Shown piece by piece: positions 35,401 through 42,013 of a stretch of 42,013 nt of DNA. The notes below the pieces were generated by a model. It worked only from the letters and a program-made list of their open reading frames with translations, was not told where the DNA came from and ran no database searches. The DNA lies in contig JAFGDO010000032.1 of assembly GCA_016932045.1 (NCBI GenBank), positions 85,599 to 127,611 of the forward strand. The letters run 5' to 3'. Source of the DNA: Candidatus Dojkabacteria bacterium (GTDB lineage: Bacteria > Patescibacteriota > Dojkabacteria > JAHIVN01). Each line of letters begins with the position of its first letter. Within the stretch, counting starts at the first letter, position 1. The position numbers and the translations under genes are program-made.

Positions 35401-35423
35401 AACTCTCCTAATAATAAGTACGC

Positions 35424-35435
35424 GTAGAATTCTAC
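35424..35435. promoter_or_regulatory. 12-base palindrome upstream of the dehydrogenase operon
   Basis: GTAGAATTCTAC is a perfect palindrome 23 bases upstream of the start codon at 35400, between a TTGACA (35450-35445 on the minus strand) and the Shine-Dalgarno sequence AGGAGAG. No good -10 is found at 16-18 bases from TTGACA; the palindrome overlaps that position. It could be an operator or a chance EcoRI-site palindrome. Confidence 0.3.
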
Positions 35436-35463
35436 TGTAATATATGTCAAAAGTAAAACTCTA

Positions 35464-35498
35464 TAAAAAAAAGGAAGAGACAGATTTCTATCTCTTCC
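35464..35498 (-). terminator. Intrinsic terminator of the S8 protease gene
   Basis: On the minus strand GGAAGAGA and TCTCTTCC form a perfect 8-bp stem (35498-35491 with 35480-35473) around ten bases, and a run of U follows (35472-35464). It lies 49 bases past the protease stop and ends before the dehydrogenase promoter, so it separates the two minus-strand units. This is the clearest intrinsic terminator in the window. Confidence 0.8.
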
Positions 35499-35546
35499 CT
35501 TTATTTGGTAGTTATGATTAGAATAAATTTTTAATCCAACTCACTA

Positions 35547-38234
35547 TCAGTTGTACTTGTTTCTAGTATTAATTCTGCCATCTGTTCCTCTCATAGCTTG
35601 ATACAGGGTACTGTTAAATACAGTCATAGTCACATCTGTAGAGCTACTTCCTCCTTCCATCCAATAACCCCAAGTGTTTCCATCCGTCGAACTACGAGTA
35701 TAAACAGTTGTGTTATCCATTCCTCTTACTGCTTGGTATAATCTCCCAGAAAAAGCTGTCATTGTAATGTTTCCATATGTACTACCGTTTATAACCCAGC
35801 TACTCCAATTTGATCCGTCTGTTGTATAACGTGTCAGTATACTTCTGCCATCCAGCCCTCTAACTGCCTGATACAATCTGTTCGAGCCAGGATTAAACAC
35901 TGTCATTGTGATATTACCATAGGTACTGCCATTAAGTGTCCAAGTACTCCAATTTTCCCCATCGGTTGTGTAGCGCGTTAATATGCTCACACCGTTTAAG
36001 CCTCTTACTGCCTGATATAATCTATCTCCAGATCCAGGATCAAACACACCCATTGAGATATCTCCAGTGGTGCTACCTTTAATCGTCCAAGTGCTCCAAT
36101 TTGATCCGTCTGTTGTATAACGCGTCAATATACTTGTACCATCCAGCCCTCTAACTGCCTGATATAATCTATCTCCTGCACCAGGATTGAATGTTAACAT
36201 TGTTATATTGCCGTAGGTACTACCATTGATTGTCCATGTACTCCAATTTTCTCCATCAGTTGTGTAACGTGTCAATATGCTCGTACCGTCTAATCCTCTT
36301 ACTGCCTGATATAGCCTATCGCCAGATCCAGGGTTAAATACAGTCATTGCGATATCTCCGTATGTGCTGCCTTTTATCGTCCAGGAGCTCCAGCTTGAAC
36401 CATCTGTAGTGTAACGTGTCAGGATGCTCACACCATCTAAACCTTTAACAGCCTGATATAACCTTTCTCCACCACCAGGATTAAATGAAACCATCTCTAT
36501 ATTGCTGGATGAACTTCCATTTTGTCCCCAATTGGTCCAGACATTGTACCAAAGCTCTTCAAAGTTAACGATTCCATATCCAGTTGAATTGTCCTTTCCC
36601 GTTGCACCTATATCTGTAGCTGTTCCAGTTAGGAAAGCTTTAACATTATATGGTGTAGCTGTCGGATTTTTGCTCTTCACAATCGCAGCCGCCGCTGCCA
36701 CCTGTGGACTTGCATAAGAAGTCCCTGCACCATACTGAGCCGAGAAGCTCTTATAGTTGTTTACAGGATCATCGTGACAATCAAACGGGTAGTTAACAAA
36801 ACAAGCGAAACTTTGTTGCCATGCGCTATTTCCTGGATCAGAAGAATCACCTACAGCAGCAACCAGATCTAGATTACTACCTCCATTCGAATAAGAAGCT
36901 CTATCATCACTACTATCTGATGCGCCAACAGCAATAACATTAGTATAAGCAGCAGGATAACTTACTGAATACATCGTAACGTCAGTAGAGTCATTCCCCG
37001 AAGCTGCTACCAAGACAATTCCTGCATTATAAGCATCATTTATGCATCCTTCTAGAAATGAATCATAACCTCCACCACCTAAACTCATGTTTATAACATC
37101 GGCCCCATTAAGCCTTGCATAATCAATCGCATTACAAAGGTCATCGTTATAAAAGCTTGGTCCATAAATATCAGGATATGCAGCGTGAGTTATTCTTTCA
37201 GAACCCTTGATAGGCATAAGCGTGATATTGTGAGCAGGTGATACACTACTGCCCGGAGGATTTGCTGAAGTGTTGTCAATATTTGAAGCTACTGAACCCG
37301 AAACAAAAGTACCATGTCCAAAGTCGTCATTTGGATGACCCGCCTCTGACCACTCACTTGCAGTACATAAAGGATCACCCCAAAGATAATTCATATAGGG
37401 TGCGTATATTGCACAAATCCACTCTTCATATGGATTATACCCTCTGCAGTCATCTATGTAACCGTTCGAATCATCATCATCACCATCTGTACAGCTTGTC
37501 TCATCTGAGTTGTTATAAAGGTTGAAACTTCCTGAAATGTTGAATTCCGGAGCTATATCAAAATCAAATTGAGTTGATTCATCATAGAGGTTACTGTTTC
37601 TATCCTCAACGGCAACACCGGTATCTATCACTGCTACAACGACAGTACTATCTCCTCCACAGCTAGCTCCTGAATTATAACAATCCTGATCCTGCCACAT
37701 CTCTCTTACATTTGCTTTATCATAATACCAATGATTTGTTCCATTATAATCTGCCGGGGTATCTTGATCACTAGCCCTGCCCCATGCAGTTGGATGATAA
37801 ACATAAACGGGCTGAGCGTACTCAACATTTGGATCTAAACTGTATTCATATAATTTACTTTCCAGTTCACTAACTTTTTGTTCTCTTTCAGCGTCACTTA
37901 AACTCTCATCTTTATTGCTTAGACTGATAACTTCTTGGCCTACTCCCTCAACCATAACAGTACGGTAATTCCATCTCTCTTTAGCCTTTAGAGAATTAAC
38001 TGCGTATCCGCCATTCTTTTTTAATGAGCCATCAATGGCCTGTTCACTTGCAGATTCTTTATACTTAACGATAAATCTATTTAATAGGAATTCTTTTTCT
38101 GAAGAGACCATTTCTGAGATCTCTTGAGCTTTCTCAAGTTTTTCTGCATATACACTATTGGGTGGTAAATTTCCTAAAAGAAGAACAGATGATAAAGCAA
38201 GACAAACAAGTGAGAGTAATTTTTTCTTATACAT
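35547..38234 (-). CDS. Secreted subtilisin-like (S8) protease with seven-repeat propeller
   Basis: The 895-residue protein has a signal peptide (1-30, SVYA-E cleavage), an I9-like propeptide (about 50-145), and an S8 catalytic domain with Asp204 (AVIDTG), His307 (FGHGT), oxyanion Asn414 (ASGN) and Ser506 (GTSYASP). All catalytic residues are in place. Acidic inserts near 247-263 (TDGDDDDSNGYIDD) look calcium-binding. After about 570 seven repeats of roughly 47 residues follow, each with a RLYQAVRGLDG-type core and usually a TTDGxxWSxW motif; a C-terminal seven-bladed propeller is the simplest reading. Such lectin-like propellers bind glycans. A terminator follows the gene; a TATAAA box sits six bases before the ATG. 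The neighbouring divergent gene is a peptidoglycan amidase-like protein. Confidence 0.93.
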   Translation of the reverse strand: MYKKKLLSLVCLALSSVLLLGNLPPNSVYAEKLEKAQEISEMVSSEKEFLLNRFIVKYKESASEQAIDGSLKKNGGYAVNSLKAKERWNYRTVMVEGVGQEVISLSNKDESLSDAEREQKVSELESKLYEYSLDPNVEYAQPVYVYHPTAWGRASDQDTPADYNGTNHWYYDKANVREMWQDQDCYNSGASCGGDSTVVVAVIDTGVAVEDRNSNLYDESTQFDFDIAPEFNISGSFNLYNNSDETSCTDGDDDDSNGYIDDCRGYNPYEEWICAIYAPYMNYLWGDPLCTASEWSEAGHPNDDFGHGTFVSGSVASNIDNTSANPPGSSVSPAHNITLMPIKGSERITHAAYPDIYGPSFYNDDLCNAIDYARLNGADVINMSLGGGGYDSFLEGCINDAYNAGIVLVAASGNDSTDVTMYSVSYPAAYTNVIAVGASDSSDDRASYSNGGSNLDLVAAVGDSSDPGNSAWQQSFACFVNYPFDCHDDPVNNYKSFSAQYGAGTSYASPQVAAAAAIVKSKNPTATPYNVKAFLTGTATDIGATGKDNSTGYGIVNFEELWYNVWTNWGQNGSSSSNIEMVSFNPGGGERLYQAVKGLDGVSILTRYTTDGSSWSSWTIKGSTYGDIAMTVFNPGSGDRLYQAVRGLDGTSILTRYTTDGENWSTWTINGSTYGNITMLTFNPGAGDRLYQAVRGLDGTSILTRYTTDGSNWSTWTIKGSTTGDISMGVFDPGSGDRLYQAVRGLNGVSILTRYTTDGENWSTWTLNGSTYGNITMTVFNPGSNRLYQAVRGLDGRSILTRYTTDGSNWSSWVINGSTYGNITMTAFSGRLYQAVRGMDNTTVYTRSSTDGNTWGYWMEGGSSSTDVTMTVFNSTLYQAMRGTDGRINTRNKYN
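35553..36525 (-). repeat. Tandem DNA repeats encoding the propeller blades
   Basis: Seven tandem units of about 140 bases encode the C-terminal blades of the S8 protease. Units 2-5 are near-identical at protein level (ILTRYTTDG and RLYQAVRGL in each) and share long nucleotide blocks, so they probably arose by recent duplication. The last two units are more diverged. Such arrays can gain or lose blades by recombination. Confidence 0.75.
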
Positions 38235-38240
38235 TAACGT

Positions 38241-38246
38241 TTTATA
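38241..38246 (-). promoter_or_regulatory. Possible leaderless -10 (TATAAA) of the S8 protease
   Basis: On the minus strand TATAAA (38246-38241) is followed by ACGTTA and then ATG at 38234. The six-base spacing would put the transcript start at the initiation codon; no Shine-Dalgarno sequence is present. The -35 region matches poorly (TTTCAA). Confidence 0.3.
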
Positions 38247-38356
38247 AAAAAGTAAATTATTAGTTGAAATATGATAAAATTAGATAATTAGTTTGAATTG
38301 TGAATTAAATCTGTATAAAGGTTGGTTTAATAGTATTTATTTTTTTAAACTGCCCG

Positions 38357-38414
38357 AACCTGAATTCAAATTATTCAATGAAATTAATTAATAAGCTAAC
38401 TTGTAATTCAGGTT
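38357..38414. promoter_or_regulatory. Spaced inverted repeat AACCTGAATT in the divergent region
   Basis: AACCTGAATT (38357-38366) and its exact complement AATTCAGGTT (38405-38414) flank 38 bases in the 212-base region between the divergent protease and amidase genes. The spacing is about four helical turns centre to centre, so a dimeric regulator bound at both sites is possible. As an RNA hairpin the loop would be large. It lies 33 bases before the amidase TTG start. Confidence 0.35.
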
Positions 38415-38446
38415 AATTATATCATTCTACTACACTCTTAACGACA

Positions 38447-40105
38447 TTGAAACAAGAAAGTTACAAAAAAATTAAAAAAGGACCTCTAATTATTATGCTC
38501 TCTGTTGTTGCTGTCTTTTCTATATTCGGATTATACTATATATATAACAGTTATAGCAAACTACCACTCGCTCAAAGCAATATTTATATAGACAACAAAC
38601 CATCTGATAGTAAAAGTAATATCTATTCAAGTGAATCTTTTGCTATAAAAGAATCCATTCTCCAAGATAAAAGGGTAGAAAATGGTACACATAAAATAAA
38701 AACTACCTCAGAAACTACTATTGCCTCAAACAAAGTCGGTTCAGTTAAAGAGCTGTCATTTGGAGATTTAGCAAGTGGACAATTATTTTCAGTTGACCTT
38801 TCGGCATATGAACTTGACTCTTTTGCCATAAAATGGAGCGGGGGAGAGTTTGAGTGGGGCTTAAATTCATCAGATGAAATTCCAGATCTTGTACCTGCGG
38901 AAGTCAGTGACGAGATAGATCCAAATCAAGAGGAACTTATATCTGATCTTTTATCATTTGACTCAAAGTCATATCTATTTATAAAACCTACTGAGCCTAT
39001 TACCAATTTTAGAATTCATCTAATAAATCCATCAGAAGAAACTCGAGGTTCTCACGTAAGCTCAGCTCCGTCTAATTATAGTTCAGGACCGAAATACTCG
39101 ACTCTAAATATAATCCCTCGGGAAGTGTGGTCAGGAGATCCGAACATAAACGATCCAAGGGTACCTGGGCTTTGTGACATCCTTCTTCCAGGAGATCCGG
39201 ATCGTCCTATCTATTGTGACGAATGCGGCGGCAGTCCATGCGGAGGAAGACTAATATGGGAACCTTATTACTACAGTGTGAATAAAGTTGTAGTTCATCA
39301 TACAGCTGACTCAAACAACAGCCACCCAGATCCCGCTTCACAAGTTAGAGGTATTTATAATTATCATGCTTATAGTGTTCCTTGGTGTGCAAGATATGAA
39401 AACAGCGTTTGCGTCGAGTGGAGAAATGGCTGGGGGGACATTGGTTATAACTACTTGATTGATCACTATGGAAATATTTATGAAGGTAAACTCGGTGGAG
39501 ACGAAGCAAAGGGCTATCACGCATCTAGTGGGAATTATAATAGTATTGGAATATCAATCATTGGCACATATTCAACAGTAACTCCATCACCAGCTGCTCA
39601 AGATGCACTAGTTAAGTTGATAGCAGAAAAAGCTGCATTACATGACTTCACACCTTCCTGGAATTCAACTGTTTTTGGACACAGATATTTCCAAAACACA
39701 GCTTGTCCAGGTGATGCTTTTTATGCCATTCTCCCATCTTTATCGGCAAGCGCTAGCAACTATAAAGATTCTAACTTCTCTGAGATAAAATCAGTTGTCG
39801 CTCATGCAAATCATAATATTGACAATCTAGAATATAGCGAATATCAACTTCTGCTTCGTTTTAACAATGACGTGTCAATGTCAACACTTTCAAGTCTCTT
39901 TCCAGTTTATAATAATGAAGTTGTGAGCTGGAATGGCATAGATCATTATTTGCTAAACGAGGACCAAATTACCCTTCACATCGATTACGACTTCGGAACA
40001 CAATTAAGTAGAGATAGGCTCAAAACTCTTTACAAAATCTTCTGGCTGAGGAATGATGTTGAAGCAGCTGGATTGAATTTTAAGAACTACGTTGCAAATA
40101 AATAA
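38447..40105 (+). CDS. Membrane-anchored PGRP/amidase_2 protein
   Basis: The 552-residue protein starts with TTG (KQESYKKIKKGP), giving a signal anchor at about 13-34. A region of low conservation (about 40-220) follows, with a four-Cys segment (CDILLP...CDECGGSPCGG). The amidase_2/PGRP domain (about 275-430) has VVVHHTADSN (His284/285), DIGYNYLIDHYGNIYEG (catalytic-type Tyr) and FGHRYFQNTACPGD (His412, Cys420), so all three zinc ligands are present. Such domains cleave the amide between MurNAc and L-Ala of peptidoglycan. A C-terminal domain (about 440-552) is unassigned. Alternative: start at the ATG of residue 17 would shorten the anchor. It is divergent from the S8 protease and convergent with femX-like genes (12-base gap). 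Confidence 0.88.
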   Translation: MKQESYKKIKKGPLIIMLSVVAVFSIFGLYYIYNSYSKLPLAQSNIYIDNKPSDSKSNIYSSESFAIKESILQDKRVENGTHKIKTTSETTIASNKVGSVKELSFGDLASGQLFSVDLSAYELDSFAIKWSGGEFEWGLNSSDEIPDLVPAEVSDEIDPNQEELISDLLSFDSKSYLFIKPTEPITNFRIHLINPSEETRGSHVSSAPSNYSSGPKYSTLNIIPREVWSGDPNINDPRVPGLCDILLPGDPDRPIYCDECGGSPCGGRLIWEPYYYSVNKVVVHHTADSNNSHPDPASQVRGIYNYHAYSVPWCARYENSVCVEWRNGWGDIGYNYLIDHYGNIYEGKLGGDEAKGYHASSGNYNSIGISIIGTYSTVTPSPAAQDALVKLIAEKAALHDFTPSWNSTVFGHRYFQNTACPGDAFYAILPSLSASASNYKDSNFSEIKSVVAHANHNIDNLEYSEYQLLLRFNNDVSMSTLSSLFPVYNNEVVSWNGIDHYLLNEDQITLHIDYDFGTQLSRDRLKTLYKIFWLRNDVEAAGLNFKNYVANK

Positions 40106-40117
40106 ACATCTGTCTTC

Positions 40118-41134
40118 TTAGCTTTTTCTAAACTTATAAATCCGGTATCCTATACTATTGAAAACCTTCACGTACTGAGACAAAAATTCTGTGTACTTTC
40201 CTCCAAAACCGCTTTTGAAGTATGAGATGCCAGTAAGAGGATGAGACTCATCTCCTTTTGGAGCGACTCCCCATTGATCATAGAAGCGTTTGCCGCCACC
40301 TGCTAGTCGCTTCATTATTTCCCACTTTAAAAGATACGAGGCTTCACAGTCACGCCCTTTAAGCGTTGCACCACCGTAAATCTCATAGCCCATAACCTCA
40401 TTTACTAAAACTAAATCGGCTGCAACAACCTCACACTTGTATTCAGCAACAAATATCTTTACTAATTCTTCTTTTGATAATTCCTCCCGCATATTTTTGA
40501 AATAGTCCAAATCATGAGCCACAAACTTCGTATGTTTTTCTACCGAAGTTAAAACCTTGTAGAATTTCTCAATACCCTCACTGCCAGTTACTTCTGACAC
40601 GCTAACCCCCTGTCTTACTGCCTTCCTGATATTCCTCCTCCATTTCGGCCTCATAACAGCCATCATCTCCTCCTCGGACTTTGAAATATCAATAATATCC
40701 GTCTGATTAGGCTGTATAGTAGTACCCCTAACCATCCAGCCATCCGACAACAAAGCCTCTTTGAACTCCTTATTCCAATCCGAAACTCCAAGCTTGTTCT
40801 CAGGATCAATCAGGATAAACGCCACCTTCTCTTTATAATATTCACTTAATTTGCTTAATATGTTTCCAATTCGTTTTACATCATTTATCACAGGACCTCG
40901 AGGTATATATGCAAATTTTTCAAAACCCAAAAGCTTCGTGATAGCAGAGTAGGGGAAAGTATGGATAAGTACAAATACGACTGCAACAAGATTCTCGTTT
41001 TCAAAAACTCCTAACCTTTCGACTTTCCAATCATACTTGCTTTTCAATTCTCCCCATGACCAGGACTGCAGAGGAGAGCCTTCCCATTCTTTCCATGCTT
41101 TTTTATATTGTTGTTCTGAAATTGGTTTGATCAT
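40118..41134 (-). CDS. FemX-like aminoacyltransferase (FemAB family)
   Basis: FemAB proteins use aminoacyl-tRNA to add amino acids to the peptidoglycan stem peptide, building the interpeptide bridge. The 338-residue protein has two GNAT-like halves. Visible signatures are QSWSWGELKSKYDWKVERLGVF, FAYIPRGPVINDV, IDISKSEEEMMAVMRPKWRRNIRKAVRQGV and AADLVLVNEVMGYEIYGGAT, with YDQWGVAPKGDESHPLTGISYFKSGFGG at the end. This is the length and order of the family. No seryl-tRNA-synthetase-like coiled coil is inserted, unlike S. aureus FemA. A palindromic element lies 13 bases before its start. The upstream gene is a homologue on the same strand. Confidence 0.92.
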   Translation of the reverse strand: MIKPISEQQYKKAWKEWEGSPLQSWSWGELKSKYDWKVERLGVFENENLVAVVFVLIHTFPYSAITKLLGFEKFAYIPRGPVINDVKRIGNILSKLSEYYKEKVAFILIDPENKLGVSDWNKEFKEALLSDGWMVRGTTIQPNQTDIIDISKSEEEMMAVMRPKWRRNIRKAVRQGVSVSEVTGSEGIEKFYKVLTSVEKHTKFVAHDLDYFKNMREELSKEELVKIFVAEYKCEVVAADLVLVNEVMGYEIYGGATLKGRDCEASYLLKWEIMKRLAGGGKRFYDQWGVAPKGDESHPLTGISYFKSGFGGKYTEFLSQYVKVFNSIGYRIYKFRKS

Positions 41135-41147
41135 TTTCTATTTGTAC

Positions 41148-41167
41148 GTACGGAATATATTCCGTAC
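41148..41167. repeat. Palindrome 1 with GAATATATTC core
   Basis: GTACGGAATATATTCCGTAC is a perfect 20-base palindrome in the 83-base gap between the femX-like genes, 13 bases upstream of the start at 41134. It shares the ten-base core with two further palindromes nearby, but its outer arms differ and still pair. As RNA it would form a hairpin in the leader of the downstream gene. Confidence 0.7.
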
Positions 41168-41207
41168 AATTCATGGAGAATTTAATAAATTAAATTCCTA
41201 CAAGAGA

Positions 41208-41221
41208 CTGAATATATTCAG
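41208..41221. repeat. Palindrome 2, supplies the stop of the upstream femX-like gene
   Basis: CTGAATATATTCAG is a perfect palindrome followed by CCCCTACGA. The TGA stop (41220-41218 on the minus strand) of the second femX-like gene lies inside it, and the last codons (Arg-Arg-Gly) come from its flank. It shares core and right flank with palindrome 3. Confidence 0.7.
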
Positions 41222-42013
41222 CCCCTACGAATTCTATCTATCTTCCTCATCACCTTATACATCAAATACTCCAAACCATCATTCACATAAACACATTGAC
41301 TTGGATATTCTACCACTTGCCCGCCAAATCCCTCTTTGAACTGTTTCAATCCAGGATGGATAAATTCTGCTCCCCACTGATCGTAGTATTTCTTTCCAAT
41401 ACTTTTTGCATATTTGACAGATTCCCACTTCAGGGCATAATTACCATAATACTCCTTACCTCTTTCAGGAGCTCCACCATACATTTCATAACATCCGTCG
41501 CGTGTGAATATCAGCATGTATGCACCAATTGCCTCACTTTCTGCCTTTGCTATAAACATCTCGGCTTTTCCTTCCTCACGAAAAAGCTCCCACACTTTAC
41601 GATAGTAATCTATCTCATGCATCTTATATCCGCGCTCCTCGATAATCTCAGAAAGAATTTTACAGAATTCCTCGATATCTGCCTCCTTTTCAATTCTCAC
41701 CCCTTTCCTTTCTGCTTTCCGAATATATTGCCTGTGCTTCGATCTCATATCTGCAAGCAACCCTTCTTCACTTTTTGTTAAATCTAATATTACCGTTCGA
41801 ATAGGCTGTTCCTGCCTTCCACTCTCTTTAAATCCAACACTCCTATATATTTCAAATATTTTCTCGAATTTCGAATTTTGGATTTGAAAGACTTCTGGGT
41901 CGATTAACACGAAAGACAAGGACCGAATATATTCGGTCCCTATGAGCTTTTGCAATATTTTTGATAAATATTCCTGATTTTTCAGTGAAAACCCGCGCGG
42001 AATGTACCCAAAT
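41218..42013 (-). CDS. FemX-like aminoacyltransferase, 5' end outside window
   Basis: The ORF track starts at 41955, but the frame stays open to the window edge and reads FGYIPRGFSLKNQEYLSKIL upstream, matching FAYIPRGP in the homologue next door. So 264 residues are visible and the gene begins beyond 42013. Shared family signatures are FVLIDPE, LDLTKSEEGLLADMRSKHRQYIRKAERKGV, AIGAYMLIFTRDGCYEMYGGAP and YDQWGAEFIHPGLKQFKEGFGG. The pair of tandem paralogues suggests successive additions to the cell-wall bridge, as for FemX, FemA and FemB. A palindromic repeat lies inside the reading frame (GTEYIRS) and another supplies the stop. The C-terminus differs from the paralogue. Confidence 0.9.
   Translation of the reverse strand, partial: FGYIPRGFSLKNQEYLSKILQKLIGTEYIRSLSFVLIDPEVFQIQNSKFEKIFEIYRSVGFKESGRQEQPIRTVILDLTKSEEGLLADMRSKHRQYIRKAERKGVRIEKEADIEEFCKILSEIIEERGYKMHEIDYYRKVWELFREEGKAEMFIAKAESEAIGAYMLIFTRDGCYEMYGGAPERGKEYYGNYALKWESVKYAKSIGKKYYDQWGAEFIHPGLKQFKEGFGGQVVEYPSQCVYVNDGLEYLMYKVMRKIDRIRRG
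41920..41939. repeat. Palindrome 3, inside a femX-like coding region
   Basis: GGACCGAATATATTCGGTCC is a perfect 20-base palindrome translated in frame as part of LIGTEYIRSL. The paralogue has about two residues fewer at this place. The flank CCTATGA matches CCTACGA beside palindrome 2, so both belong to one repeat family. Confidence 0.7.

Noticed and set aside
35553-36525. Regular repeats that might look like a CRISPR array
   Set aside because: The units are about 140 bases, in frame and translate to conserved blade repeats; there are no short repeats with unique spacers.
41296-41781. 161-codon plus-strand ORF
   Set aside because: It is antisense to the femX-like gene, whose frame is supported by homology with its paralogue.
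1-42013. Recoding of TGA as in Gracilibacteria or Absconditabacteria
   Set aside because: TGA ends several genes at the expected family length (histidine kinase, femX-like, GT4 with ATGA overlap) and no in-frame TGA is needed.
1-42013. tRNA or rRNA genes in the intergenic gaps
   Set aside because: I found no T-arm GTTCRANNC pattern with matching acceptor stems and no rRNA-like conserved blocks; a tRNAscan run would settle it.

Overview
The window is AT-rich, densely packed bacterial DNA. TGA, TAG and TAA all end recognisable genes, so the code is standard at TGA. Most start codons lack a clear Shine-Dalgarno sequence, and several -10-like boxes sit exactly six bases before an ATG. Free-standing dnaJ, tandem FemX-like genes, small orphan proteins and a large surface-glycan locus together suggest an uncultivated small-genome bacterium of the Patescibacteria/CPR type. 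That placement is inference; the window has no rRNA or ribosomal protein to test it. I see no tRNA, rRNA, CRISPR array, transposase or phage gene.

Region 1 (1-13.2 kb) is mixed housekeeping and regulation. It starts with the 3' end of a degenerate histidine-kinase-like gene, then a Cys-rich single-pass protein, rmuC, a helical orphan, a small protein with a possible ParB/sulfiredoxin-like fold, and dnaJ. Next come an orphan 7TM-GAF histidine kinase coupled to a family 1 glycosyltransferase, and a second 7TM protein whose cytosolic tail looks like a DNA-binding domain rather than a kinase. The region closes with the only gene-free stretch above 300 bases, two orphan small genes, a stand-alone JAMM-motif protein and fmt.

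Region 2 (13.3-28.4 kb, all plus strand) is one long glycan gene cluster: Wzm-like permease, GT2, Wzt-like ATPase with carbohydrate-binding tail, GT4, gmd, a WbdD-like methyltransferase, two GT4s, a GT2 fused to a GT-C-like membrane domain, a separate GT-C-like protein, a GT4 and an LPG-synthase-type membrane protein. The first genes fit ABC-transporter-dependent export of a chain-terminated polysaccharide. The later ones fit polyprenyl-phosphate-sugar-dependent glycosylation outside the membrane.

Region 3 (28.4-35.4 kb) carries nucleotide-sugar genes in both orientations: two methyltransferases, a UDP-GlcNAc 2-epimerase-like gene, a class II glutaminase fused to a WbpG/PseA-type sugar amidotransferase, a polyprenyl-phosphate GT2 and a UDP-HexNAc dehydrogenase. 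The combination recalls pathways for amidated or acetamidino uronic acids.

Region 4 (35.5-42.0 kb) is cell-wall related: a secreted subtilisin-like protease ending in a seven-repeat predicted beta-propeller, a divergent membrane-anchored PGRP/amidase_2 protein, and two tandem FemX-like aminoacyltransferases. Three related perfect palindromes lie in the femX pair, one inside a coding region and one supplying a stop codon. The last gene runs off the window.
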